From: CAWGOF01 sp963824225 | GTDB lineage: Bacteria > Acidobacteriota > Polarisedimenticolia > Polarisedimenticolales > Polarisedimenticolaceae | Direction of reading: 5' to 3' | Assembly: GCA_963824225.1 (NCBI GenBank) | Contig: CAWGOF010000003.1 | Coordinates: forward strand, 1,240,001-1,304,000 | Length of the DNA: 64,000 nucleotides | The notes under the pieces: generated by a model | Told to the model about the DNA's origin: nothing | Seen by the model: the letters and a program-made list of their open reading frames with translations, nothing else | The model's database searches: none | Shown here: in pieces, positions 40,874 to 50,259 of the stretch | Layout of the letters: every line of letters begins with the position of its first letter | How positions within the stretch are numbered: the first letter of the stretch is position 1 | Position numbers and translations under genes: made by a program

Positions 40874-43495
40874 TTGAACCCCACCTCCGGCCGTCCCCTC
40901 CCGTTCGCCGCGATCCTGGCCCTGTTCGTCGTATCGGGCGCGACGTCCCTCGTCTATGAGGTGCTGTGGCTGCGGGACTTGATCCTGGTGTTCGGCTCGA
41001 CGCAGTTCGCAACGAGCACCGTGCTGGCCACGTTCATGGGCGGCCTCGCGCTCGGGGCGTTCGTGGCGGGCCGATCGATCGGGAGGCGCACCTCGCGACC
41101 GCTCGCGGTCTACGGCTGGCTCGAGGTCGGGATCGGTCTCTACGCGCTCGCCGTGCCGTGGCTGTTCTCCAGGCTGACACCGCTGTACCAGAGGATCTGG
41201 GATGCCGGCGCGTCTGAGTCGTTCCTCGTGCTCAGCCTGGCGAAGGCGCTCGGGATCGGCTGCGTCCTGTTGATCCCGACGATGCTCATGGGCGCGAGCC
41301 TGCCCGTGCTCGCTCGCCAGGTCGCGGACGATCCGGACCGGATCGGGGGCAGGGTCGGCACCCTGTACGCCGTCAATACGTTTGGAGCGATCGTCGGTGT
41401 GTTCGTTGCGGGGTTCGTCGCGATCCCGGGTCTGGGGATGCGCGCCACGCTGCTCTCGACCGCATGCGCGAACCTGGTGCTCGGCGTGGCGGCGATCGCC
41501 CTCGCGTCCCGCGCGCCGCTCCCGGCGCGCGCCACACCGGCGGCCGCCGACAAGGACGAGCGCGGCCGGATCGACGGTCGGCTCCGCATCGTGCTCCTGG
41601 TCCTCGGCGCATCGGGGTTCGTCGCGCTCGTCCTCGAGGTCGCGTGGACTCGCGTTCTCGCGCTGGTCATGGGCAGCTCGGTCTACGCGTTCTCCCTGAT
41701 GCTGCTCGCGTTCCTCGCCGGCCTCGCCGCGGGAGGCGCATTCTTTTCCGCATGGCTGCGCCGGCGGCCGGCCGCGCGACCGGCACGGCTGCTCGCCAGC
41801 CTGCTCGCCGCGGCCGGGCTGTGCGCGTGGGGCACGGCGTTCGTGTTCGGATCGCTCCCGCGGATGTTCGCCGAGGTGTACTTCGCGTACGAGCCCGGAC
41901 CGAACGGCTGGTTCACCGTTCAGCTGTTGCTGGGCTTGCTCGTGATGTTCCCTGCGACCTTCGCTCTCGGGGGCGTGTTCCCGGCGGCGATCCAGCTCTA
42001 CGCGCGCGACCTCGACGGCGTGAGTCGCTCGGTGGGGACGGTCTATGCCTCGAATACCGCGGGAACGATCGCCGGCGCCGCGCTCGCGGGCTTCGTGCTC
42101 CTGCCGTATCTCGGCGTCTTGAACACCGTGCTCGCCGGCGCCGCACTCGAGCTGGTTCTCGCCGTCGTCGTCGGCCTGACGTTCGCTGCGGCGAAGACGC
42201 GCGCGCGCGTGGGGCGCATCCTCGCCGTCTGCGCTCTGGGCCTCGTGGCGGTGATCTTGACCCCCGCCGGGGCGTCCCTGACGAAGCTCGCGCGGCCGCG
42301 CTGGGACCTCCGCGTGATGAACAGCGGTGTGTACATGAATCTGTTCGACCTGGAAGACGACCGGAGCTGGGCCGGCTTCTCCCGTCTCGTCCAGGAGAAC
42401 AACGAGGTCGTGTTTGCGGCCGAGGGCTACACGGCTTCGGTGTTCGTCGCCGACCAGCCCTCGTTCCAGAACCGCTACCTGTCGGTCAACGGGAAGATCG
42501 AAGCGTCGACGACCGCGGATCTCGAGACGCAGATCATGTGCGCGCACCTTCCCCTGCTGTTCCACGGAGCGCCGAAGGACGTGCTGGTGGTCGGCCTGGC
42601 GAGCGGCATCACCGTCGGCTCGGTCGCCACGCACCGGGTCGACACGATCCGGGTCGTCGAGGTCGAGGCCCAGATGGTCCCCGCGGCGCGCCTGTTCGCC
42701 GAAACCAACAACCACGTGCTCGACGACCCGCGCGTAGCGATCTCGATCAACGACGCGCGCAACGAGCTGCAGTTCTCGCCGCGAACCTACGACGTGATCG
42801 TGTCCGAGCCCTCGAACCCGTGGATGACCGTCGCCGCGAACCTGTTCACCGAGGACTTCTTCCGCATGGCCCGCACGCGGCTTCGGCCCGGGGGCGTGTT
42901 CAGCCAGTGGATTCAGACGTACTATCTGCCGCCCGAGGACCTGCGCTCGATCATTGCCGCGTTCCGCGCCGCCTTTCCGCAGGTCATGCTGTTCGAGACG
43001 CTGGAGGGCCTCGACCTCGTCCTGCTCGGAACGGAGGACCCGCTCGCGATCGACCTCGAGCGATTCGGACGCGACACGGAGGAGCTGATCGTGGCGATGG
43101 ACCTGGCCCGCGTCGGGCTGAACGACCCGGTGGCGATTTTGGGTCTCTTTCGTCTCGGCCCCGCGGAGATCGACCGGCTGATCGTCGGAGCGGCCCGCAA
43201 CACGGACGACAATGCGCGGGTCGAGTTCTCGGCTCCCCGGACGCTCGGGCTGAACACGCAGCCCGAGAACGGCAAGCTCCTGCGCGCGTTCCGCTCGGAC
43301 CCACTGGCGTATGTCGCGTCGGTCGACGAGCCGCTGCGTCGGGACCGGATCCGGCTCGACCTGGCGCGGGTGCTGATCGACCGCGGCGACAGCGATCTGG
43401 CGGCGGAGCAGGCCGAGCGGGTTGGCTCCGCCGAGCTGAAGGAGGAAGCCGCCCGCATCCGGGCCGAGGCGCAGAACGCCGCCGCGGGATCGTGA
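40874..43495 (+). CDS. Membrane-anchored spermidine synthase-like protein
   Basis: An 873-residue fusion. The N-terminal 460 residues hold about a dozen hydrophobic helices in two MFS-like halves (LVYEVLWLRDLILVFGST and LVLEVAWTRVLALVMGSS mark their starts). The remainder is a Rossmann methyltransferase fold of the spermidine synthase family with DVLVVGLASGITVGSV, IRVVEVEAQMV and YDVIVSEPSNPWMT. The catalytic Asp of true aminopropyltransferases is replaced here by the SEPSNPW motif seen in this fused subgroup, so polyamine synthesis is doubtful and the substrate is unknown. The start is uncertain: TTG 40874 (after GAGG) or GTG 40838, which lies against the terminator. Confidence 0.82.
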   Translation: MNPTSGRPLPFAAILALFVVSGATSLVYEVLWLRDLILVFGSTQFATSTVLATFMGGLALGAFVAGRSIGRRTSRPLAVYGWLEVGIGLYALAVPWLFSRLTPLYQRIWDAGASESFLVLSLAKALGIGCVLLIPTMLMGASLPVLARQVADDPDRIGGRVGTLYAVNTFGAIVGVFVAGFVAIPGLGMRATLLSTACANLVLGVAAIALASRAPLPARATPAAADKDERGRIDGRLRIVLLVLGASGFVALVLEVAWTRVLALVMGSSVYAFSLMLLAFLAGLAAGGAFFSAWLRRRPAARPARLLASLLAAAGLCAWGTAFVFGSLPRMFAEVYFAYEPGPNGWFTVQLLLGLLVMFPATFALGGVFPAAIQLYARDLDGVSRSVGTVYASNTAGTIAGAALAGFVLLPYLGVLNTVLAGAALELVLAVVVGLTFAAAKTRARVGRILAVCALGLVAVILTPAGASLTKLARPRWDLRVMNSGVYMNLFDLEDDRSWAGFSRLVQENNEVVFAAEGYTASVFVADQPSFQNRYLSVNGKIEASTTADLETQIMCAHLPLLFHGAPKDVLVVGLASGITVGSVATHRVDTIRVVEVEAQMVPAARLFAETNNHVLDDPRVAISINDARNELQFSPRTYDVIVSEPSNPWMTVAANLFTEDFFRMARTRLRPGGVFSQWIQTYYLPPEDLRSIIAAFRAAFPQVMLFETLEGLDLVLLGTEDPLAIDLERFGRDTEELIVAMDLARVGLNDPVAILGLFRLGPAEIDRLIVGAARNTDDNARVEFSAPRTLGLNTQPENGKLLRAFRSDPLAYVASVDEPLRRDRIRLDLARVLIDRGDSDLAAEQAERVGSAELKEEAARIRAEAQNAAAGS

Positions 43496-43559
43496 AACCG
43501 GCCGATGCGCTGCTTCCCGGGGGTGGCAGGGGCGGCGGCGGTAGTTCACGCAGCAGCCG

Positions 43560-43588
43560 TTGTCATTCCGTGGCTGTCGACGTATAGG
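43560..43588 (+). promoter_or_regulatory. Promoter of the giant thrombospondin-repeat operon
   Basis: TTGTCA (43560-43565), 17-base spacer, TATAGG (43583-43588). The start near 43595 gives a 45-base leader to the ATG at 43640, which has GACGAGG upstream. Confidence 0.6.
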
Positions 43589-43639
43589 ACACACCCAGGC
43601 CCCGGGCCTGCGGCGACGGGGAAGGGGTCGGACGAGGTC

Positions 43640-46600
43640 ATGCTGTCACGGGTCGGGCGGCGTCCTGCGTGTGTGCTCATCGTCGCTCTGCTCGCGGCAT
43701 CCGCCGCGCTGGCCCAGACGACCGTCTACGTCGACGATGTGACCTGCCCCGGCACGGGCACGGGCACGAGCCTGGACCCGTACTGCCGGATCCAGGACGG
43801 CATCTGCGCGGTCAAGATCGGCGGCGGCACCGTGCTCGTCCGTCCGGGCGAGTACAACGAGTCGCTGCGACTGTTCCCCGCGGTCAGCGTGGTCTCGACC
43901 GACGGCCCGGCGGTCACGACGATTCGCGCCGACGGCAAGCCGTGCATGACCGCGAATTGCATCCCGAGCCTGATCAATCTGACCTGCTCGACCGTGGTCA
44001 TCCCATCGGGCGGTACGAACGCCGATCGCCTGGAGGGGTTCCGCATCGAGGGCGGAGCCGGACTGTTCCGCACGTTCGGGTCGGGCACGCCGCCCAACGC
44101 TCTCACCGGCGGCGGCGTGTTCGTATTCGACAGCTCGCCGACGATCACGAACAACGTGATCGTCGACAACGTGCTGTCGAACGCCACTCCGACGTCGCAT
44201 TTCTGGGGCGGGGGCATCTACATCGCCGGCGGCACGCTCGCCGTACCGCTCCGCCCCGTGATCACGAACAACCTCATCGAGGAGAACATCGCCGACACCG
44301 CGCCGGGTCCGAACAACACCCATTCGACGTTCGCGCTCGGCGGCGGGATCTACCTCGGCCAGTACGTGTCACCGCGCATCGAGGCCAACGTCATTCGCAG
44401 CAACCAGGCCGGGACGACGGCCAAGCTGTACCAGGTCGGCGGCGGCGGCGGCATCGCCAGCTACGCGATCTCGACATCCACCGTGCCGACGATCTCGCGC
44501 AACGTGATCCAGGACAACTCGTCGGCCGATTTCGGCGGCGGCGTCGCCTTTGGAGAAGTGTTCAAGACGGGGGTCGGCGACTACGTGGCGACCCAGGGCG
44601 TCGTCGAGAACAACTTGATCGAGTTCAACCGCAGCTTCTCGGGCGGCGGCGTCAACACGGGGACGACGAAGGTCATCCTGCGCAACAACACGATCGTGGA
44701 CAACCTCGCCGACTTCGGCGGCGGCGTGACCGCCGGATCGAGCAACAACGACCTGGACGACGTGCGGATGTTCAACAACATCGTCGCGTTCAACACGTCG
44801 CTGCTCTATGGCTCGGGCGGCCTGGGGGCGTACTTTTCCGGTCCCGAGCTCGAGAACAACGACTTCTTCGGCAACGTGCCCGACGATCTCGGGGGCACCG
44901 TCGACGAGGCGACGACGATCGGGGTCGCCGGGAACATCTCGGTCGACCCGCTGTTCATCAGTCGAGCGCCGGGGACCCGCAACCTGCACCTGCTGCCGAC
45001 GAGCGACGTGATCGACGCCGGCAAGAACTCCGCCGCTCCGACGACCGACTTCGACCTCCTGCCGCGCGTCCAGGCGGCAGCCGGCGGCCCGGCGGTCGTC
45101 GACATGGGGGCGTACGAGTACACGCCGGACACGGACGGCGACGGGATCCCGAACTATGCCGACCCCGACGACGATGGTGACGGCGTGCCCGACGCCTCCG
45201 ACTGCTCGTCGGTGATCCCGAGCGTCTCGCAACCGGCGAGTCCGGTCGGCTCGACGGTGATCCTGTCCCGAGGATCGGGCTCGACCGGCGTGCTGTCGTG
45301 GGCCGCCGTTCCTCGGGCGCTCGTGTACAACGTCTATCGCGGCTCGCAAACGCAGCCCTGGTCCTACGCGATGCAGTGCCTGGTGGCCGAGACCCCGAAC
45401 ACCACGGCCCAGGATCCCGAGACCCCGACGCTCGGCACCGCGTTCTTCTATCTCGTGTCGGCCAAGAACGCGTGCGGTGAGACGTACGCCGGGCAGCACA
45501 CCAACGGAACGCAGATCTTCCCGTCGCCGACATGCGCACCCCTGGCCCACGATACCGACGGGGACGGGGTGATCGACGTCGAGGACAGCTGTCCCCTCAT
45601 GACCAACGCGCAGCAGCTCGACACGGACGCGGACGGCCTGGGGAACGTCTGCGACACGGACGACGACAACGACGGTCGGCTCGACGGCGCGGACAACTGC
45701 CCCCTCGCCGCGAACGCGGCGCAGACCGACGGCGACTCGGACGGGGCCGGCGATCCGTGCGACAACTGTCCCGGCCTCACGAACGTAGGCCAGCTCGACA
45801 CCGACGGGGACGGCAGCGGCAACGCCTGCGACACGGACGACGACGGGGACGGCCGCGCCGATGGCTCGGACAATTGCCCGCTGATCTCGAACGCCTCGCA
45901 AACCGATGGCGACACGGACGGCGCCGGCGACCCGTGCGACAACTGCCCCGGGCTGTCGAACCCCGGACAGGCCAACTCCGACGGTGACACCACGGGCGAC
46001 GCCTGCGACCCGTGTCCCGGCGACCCGATCAACGACGTCGATCTCGACGGCCGTTGCGCGACCGTCGACAACTGCCCGACGACACCGAACGCCAACCAGG
46101 CGAACCAAGACGGGGATTCGCGCGGCGACGTGTGCGACAACTGCCCGGCGGCTTCGAACTCGACGCAGGTCAACGCCGATGGCGACACGCTGGGCGACGC
46201 GTGCGATACCTGCCCGCAGGATGCGCTCAACGATCAGGACGGCGACGCCCGGTGCGCGAACCTCGACAACTGCCCGACGATCGCGAACGCACCGCAGACC
46301 GATGGGGACGGGGACGGCCGGGGCAACGCGTGCGACAACTGCGTGAGCGTGGCCAATCCGACGCAGGCCGACGCCGATAACGACGGCATCGGCGATGCCT
46401 GCGACGCGTGCGGCGACGGCGACGCCGACACCGTGTGCGACGGCGACGACAACTGCGTGAGCGTGGCCAATCCGACGCAGGCCGACGCCGATCTGGACGG
46501 CCTGGGCGACGCCTGCGACACGTGCACCGATATCGACGGCGACGACTTCGGTGACCCGAACTCCCCGTTGACCACGTGCGGCCGCGACAACTGCCCGACG

Positions 46601-49600
46601 ACTCCGAACCCGACCCAGGTCAACTCGGACGGAGACGCGGCGGGCGACCCGTGCGACGTCTGCCCGCTCGACTCGTTCAACGACCAGGACGGGGACGGCC
46701 GCTGCGCCAACGTCGACAACTGCCCGACCGTCGCGAACTCGACCCAAACCGACACCGACGGCGACGGCGTGGGAAGTCTGTGCGACAACTGTCCGACGGT
46801 CGCCAATCCGACGCAGCAGAACTCGGACGCGGACCCGCTGGGCGACGCGTGCGATCCGTGTCCCAGCGACATCCAGGCCGACGCGGATGGGGACGGCATC
46901 TGCCCGGCGGTCGACAACTGCCCGGCGACGGCCAATCCGACCCAGGCGAACCAGGACGGCGATCAGCAGGGCGACGTGTGCGACAACTGTCCGACCGTGT
47001 CGGACTTCACCCAGGCCGACACCGACCTCGACGCGGTCGGCGACGTCTGCGACGCCTGCACGGACACCGACCACGACGGCCGCGGCAACCCGGGGTTCCC
47101 GGCCTCGACCTGTCCCCTCGACAACTGCCCGACGACGGCGAACGCGAGCCAGGCCAACGTCGACGGCGACGCGTTCGGCGACGCCTGCGACCCGTGCCCC
47201 GGGGACCCGCTCAACGACTCGCAGGATCTGGACACGATCTGCGGCAACGTCGACAACTGCCCGACCACGGCGAACACGGACCAGTCGAACATCGACTTCG
47301 ACGGCCTGGGGGACGTGTGCGACCCCGACCGCGACGGGGACAACCTGGCGAACGGCGCGGACAACTGCCCGTCGGCGAGCAACGCCGGCCAGCAGGACAG
47401 CGACTCCGACGGTGCGGGCGACGCGTGCGACAACTGTCTCGGCCTGAACAACCCGGCCCAGGCCGACGCCGACGGGGACGGGATCGGCGACGGGTGCGAC
47501 ATCTGCCCCGCCGATGGGGACGACGACTTCGACGACGACGGCCTGTGCGCCGACGTCGACAACTGTCCGCTGATCGACAATCCGACGCAGCCCGACGGCG
47601 ACCGGGACGGCCTGGGCGATCCCTGCGATCCGTGCCCGACCGATGCCGACCTCGACGCCGACCTCGTGTGCAACGACGACGTGGTCCTGGTGCAGCTCGA
47701 GCGTCCGACCGAGACGGTGCTGGTCGAGTTCAGCGGGGCGACCCAGAGCGTGCTCGTGCAGAGCGGGACGACGACGCGGTACAAGGCCAACAGCGTCGAT
47801 CCGGGACTCGGCATCACCTGGACCACCGAGGCGTTCGTCGACTCGGCCTGGTCGACGGGGCCGTTCGGCGTGGGCTACGAGACGCTGACCGGGGCCCAGA
47901 ACCTGATCGCCACGAACGTCCCGAGCGGGTCGCTGTCGGTGTACACGAGGACCACGTTCACGGTGGCGAGCGTCGCTGCGATCCAGAACCTGTTCATCGC
48001 CGCGGACTACGACGACGGCTTCGTGGCCTGGATCAACGGGGTCGAGGTGTATCGCTCGGCCGAGATGCCCGCGGGCACACCGACCTGGAACACGAACGCC
48101 GGCAACCACGAGTCGTCGAACGGCCTGACGCCGGACTACCGGCCGTACCACGACATCACGACGGTCGGAAAGCCGCTGCTGCGCAACGGGACGAACCTCC
48201 TGGCGATCGGCGTCTGGAACAACGGCGGCGCCTCGTCCTCGGACCTCGTGCTCGTGCCGCAGCTCGTGTTCAACCGCCAGACCACGTCGAGCATGGTGTA
48301 CAGGGCGAACAGCTCCGACCCAGGCATCGGCGTTTCGTGGGTCGCCGAGGCGTACAACGATGCGTCGTGGACGCCGGGGGCTTACGGAGTGGGCTACGAG
48401 CTGACGTCCGGCGCGGCCAATCTGCTCCAGACCACCGTTCCGTCGAGCACGCTGTCCGTGTACACGCGCGCGCGGTTCAACATCGACAACGTCCTGCTGG
48501 TCCAGAACATGTTCCTCGGTGTGGACTACGACGACGGGTTCGTCGCGTGGATCAACGGCGTCGAGGTGTACCGGTCCCCCGAGATGCCCGCAGGCACGCC
48601 GGCGTGGAACGCGAACCCCGCAACCCACGAATCGAGCAACGGTGCCGTTCCGTTCTACAGCCCGGAGCATGACATCACCGCGATCGCCCGCCCGTTGCTG
48701 CACAACGGGACGAACGTGCTGGCGATCGGCGTGTGGAACGACATTCCATCGAGCCCACCGTCGAGCGATCTCGTCCTGGTACCCAAGCTGTCGATCAACC
48801 GCTTCTCCGCGACTCCCGTGGCGTACCGCGCCAACCAGAGCGATCCCGGTCTGGGCATGACGTGGACCGCGACCGGGTTCAACGACTCGAGCTGGGCGCA
48901 CGGGCCGTTCGGCGTCGGCTACGAGACGGGATCGAACGGCGCGCGGGCGCTGATCCAGTCCGCCATTCCGAGCAACTCGGCATCGGCCTACACGCGCGTT
49001 TCGTTCAACGTCAACGACCTGTCGGCGGTGGATCGGGTGTTCTTCGGCGCAGACTACGACGACGGGATCGTCGCGTGGATCAACGGTGTCGAGGTCTGTC
49101 GCTCGCGCGAGATGCCCGCGGGCACGCTGCAGTGGAACACCCACGCCAACCCGCACGAGCCGAGCAACGGAGCGGTGCCGAACTACAACCCGTTGCGCGA
49201 CATCACCTACGAGGCGCTTCCGGCGTTGGTCCAGGGGCCGAACGTGCTGGCCGTGGGCGTCTGGAACACCGCTCTGCCGTCGTCCGACCTCGTCGTCGTA
49301 CCGCGTTTGTCGACCGACGGCGGAAGCGTGGACAACTGTCCCAACGCGTACAACCCGACGCAGGACGACACGGACGACGACGGGTTCGGGGACGCGTGCG
49401 ATCCCGACGACGACGGGGACCTGCTGGCCGACGTGATCGACAACTGCCGAGCGATCGTCAACCCCAATCAGGCCAACGCCGACGGCGATGCCTACGGCGA
49501 CGTGTGCGACAACTGTCCGAGCGTGGCCAGCTCGATCCAGACCGATTCCGACGACGACGGCCAGGGCAATCCGTGCGACACGTGCCCTCTCGACGCGGCG

Positions 49601-50245
49601 AACGACGTGGACGCCGACACCGTGTGCGGGAACGTGGATAACTGCCCGACCGTGGTCAACGCGAACCAGGCGGACTCGGACGGCGATACGCGAGGCAACG
49701 CGTGCGACAACTGTCCCGACGTGGGGAACGCCGGGCAGCAGAACGCGGACGGGGACGCGCTGGGCGATGCGTGCGACACGTGCCCCCTCGACGCGGCGAA
49801 CGACCTGGACGGCGATGGTCGATGCGCGAACGTCGACAACTGTCCGACCGTGGCCAACGCCAACCAGCTGAACACCGATGGCGACGTCGCCGGCGACCTG
49901 TGCGACTGTCGCCCGACCGACCCGACGATCTGGAGCGTTCCCCCGCAGGTCACCAACGTGCGTCTGGTCAAGACGAACCCACAAATGTCTTGGACCGCCA
50001 CGCCCGGCGGCACGTCCTACGACGTCGTCAGCGGAGCCCTCTCGGCCCTGGTGGTCAACGGGGTCACCTCGGCGACGTGTCTGATCAACAACACCGCGAG
50101 CACGTCGTACAACGACACCCGGGCGAATCCGTCTCCCGGGGCCGGGTACTACTACCTCGTGCGGAGCTCGAACATCTGCGGTGCAGGGTCGTACGGCAAG
50201 GCGACGTCGGGCGCCGAGGAGTTGCCGGCGGCCGGTTGCCCCTGA
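43640..50245 (+). CDS. Giant secreted protein 1: beta-helix, thrombospondin type 3 repeats, fibronectin-like and repeated WINGVEV modules
   Basis: A 2201-residue exported protein. After the signal peptide (LIVALLAASAALA, residues 13-25) a DUF1565/right-handed beta-helix domain spans residues 25-490 with repeated PTITNNVIVDN-type rungs. Then come one thrombospondin type 3 (TSP3) pair, a fibronectin-like module (528-630), and more than twenty DxDxDG..DNCP calcium-binding TSP3 repeats (640-1350). Three tandem modules of about 173 residues follow (1377-1895), each with DYDDGFVAWINGVEVYRS, then more TSP3 (1897-2090) and a last fibronectin-like module ending in a Cys-Pro. There is no membrane helix, LPXTG or PEP-CTERM tail, so anchoring is unclear. 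It probably forms a calcium-stiffened surface or extracellular fibre. A paralogue follows after 14 bases. Confidence 0.88.
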   Translation: MLSRVGRRPACVLIVALLAASAALAQTTVYVDDVTCPGTGTGTSLDPYCRIQDGICAVKIGGGTVLVRPGEYNESLRLFPAVSVVSTDGPAVTTIRADGKPCMTANCIPSLINLTCSTVVIPSGGTNADRLEGFRIEGGAGLFRTFGSGTPPNALTGGGVFVFDSSPTITNNVIVDNVLSNATPTSHFWGGGIYIAGGTLAVPLRPVITNNLIEENIADTAPGPNNTHSTFALGGGIYLGQYVSPRIEANVIRSNQAGTTAKLYQVGGGGGIASYAISTSTVPTISRNVIQDNSSADFGGGVAFGEVFKTGVGDYVATQGVVENNLIEFNRSFSGGGVNTGTTKVILRNNTIVDNLADFGGGVTAGSSNNDLDDVRMFNNIVAFNTSLLYGSGGLGAYFSGPELENNDFFGNVPDDLGGTVDEATTIGVAGNISVDPLFISRAPGTRNLHLLPTSDVIDAGKNSAAPTTDFDLLPRVQAAAGGPAVVDMGAYEYTPDTDGDGIPNYADPDDDGDGVPDASDCSSVIPSVSQPASPVGSTVILSRGSGSTGVLSWAAVPRALVYNVYRGSQTQPWSYAMQCLVAETPNTTAQDPETPTLGTAFFYLVSAKNACGETYAGQHTNGTQIFPSPTCAPLAHDTDGDGVIDVEDSCPLMTNAQQLDTDADGLGNVCDTDDDNDGRLDGADNCPLAANAAQTDGDSDGAGDPCDNCPGLTNVGQLDTDGDGSGNACDTDDDGDGRADGSDNCPLISNASQTDGDTDGAGDPCDNCPGLSNPGQANSDGDTTGDACDPCPGDPINDVDLDGRCATVDNCPTTPNANQANQDGDSRGDVCDNCPAASNSTQVNADGDTLGDACDTCPQDALNDQDGDARCANLDNCPTIANAPQTDGDGDGRGNACDNCVSVANPTQADADNDGIGDACDACGDGDADTVCDGDDNCVSVANPTQADADLDGLGDACDTCTDIDGDDFGDPNSPLTTCGRDNCPTTPNPTQVNSDGDAAGDPCDVCPLDSFNDQDGDGRCANVDNCPTVANSTQTDTDGDGVGSLCDNCPTVANPTQQNSDADPLGDACDPCPSDIQADADGDGICPAVDNCPATANPTQANQDGDQQGDVCDNCPTVSDFTQADTDLDAVGDVCDACTDTDHDGRGNPGFPASTCPLDNCPTTANASQANVDGDAFGDACDPCPGDPLNDSQDLDTICGNVDNCPTTANTDQSNIDFDGLGDVCDPDRDGDNLANGADNCPSASNAGQQDSDSDGAGDACDNCLGLNNPAQADADGDGIGDGCDICPADGDDDFDDDGLCADVDNCPLIDNPTQPDGDRDGLGDPCDPCPTDADLDADLVCNDDVVLVQLERPTETVLVEFSGATQSVLVQSGTTTRYKANSVDPGLGITWTTEAFVDSAWSTGPFGVGYETLTGAQNLIATNVPSGSLSVYTRTTFTVASVAAIQNLFIAADYDDGFVAWINGVEVYRSAEMPAGTPTWNTNAGNHESSNGLTPDYRPYHDITTVGKPLLRNGTNLLAIGVWNNGGASSSDLVLVPQLVFNRQTTSSMVYRANSSDPGIGVSWVAEAYNDASWTPGAYGVGYELTSGAANLLQTTVPSSTLSVYTRARFNIDNVLLVQNMFLGVDYDDGFVAWINGVEVYRSPEMPAGTPAWNANPATHESSNGAVPFYSPEHDITAIARPLLHNGTNVLAIGVWNDIPSSPPSSDLVLVPKLSINRFSATPVAYRANQSDPGLGMTWTATGFNDSSWAHGPFGVGYETGSNGARALIQSAIPSNSASAYTRVSFNVNDLSAVDRVFFGADYDDGIVAWINGVEVCRSREMPAGTLQWNTHANPHEPSNGAVPNYNPLRDITYEALPALVQGPNVLAVGVWNTALPSSDLVVVPRLSTDGGSVDNCPNAYNPTQDDTDDDGFGDACDPDDDGDLLADVIDNCRAIVNPNQANADGDAYGDVCDNCPSVASSIQTDSDDDGQGNPCDTCPLDAANDVDADTVCGNVDNCPTVVNANQADSDGDTRGNACDNCPDVGNAGQQNADGDALGDACDTCPLDAANDLDGDGRCANVDNCPTVANANQLNTDGDVAGDLCDCRPTDPTIWSVPPQVTNVRLVKTNPQMSWTATPGGTSYDVVSGALSALVVNGVTSATCLINNTASTSYNDTRANPSPGAGYYYLVRSSNICGAGSYGKATSGAEELPAAGCP
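47765..49320 (+). repeat. Three tandem copies of an about 173-residue module in giant protein 1
   Basis: Copies begin near 47765, 48287 and 48812. Each contains a SDPG(L/I)G..W opening, FGVGYE, a (S/A)VYTR strand, DYDDG(F/I)VAWINGVEV.RS, E(S/P)SNG and a closing L(V/R)PQL-like strand. The layout (a beta-rich jelly-roll-sized unit ending in paired strands) suggests a galactose-binding-like fold, but I do not recognise a named family. Confidence 0.75.
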
Positions 50246-50259
50246 CGAGGAGCGGTACG

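Noticed and set aside
45540..47690. Regularly spaced short DNA repeats resembling a CRISPR array
   Set aside because: They are codon-level repeats of TSP3 motifs in one continuous frame, unequal in length and divergent; there are no spacers or cas genes.
44369..49984. A 1871-codon open frame antisense to the first giant protein, and similar long antisense frames at 1754-4300 and 40709-43594
   Set aside because: GAC/GTC-rich sense repeats have few stops on the other strand. The translations are low-complexity Arg/Val/Gly text with no domains, whereas the sense proteins have signal peptides and families.
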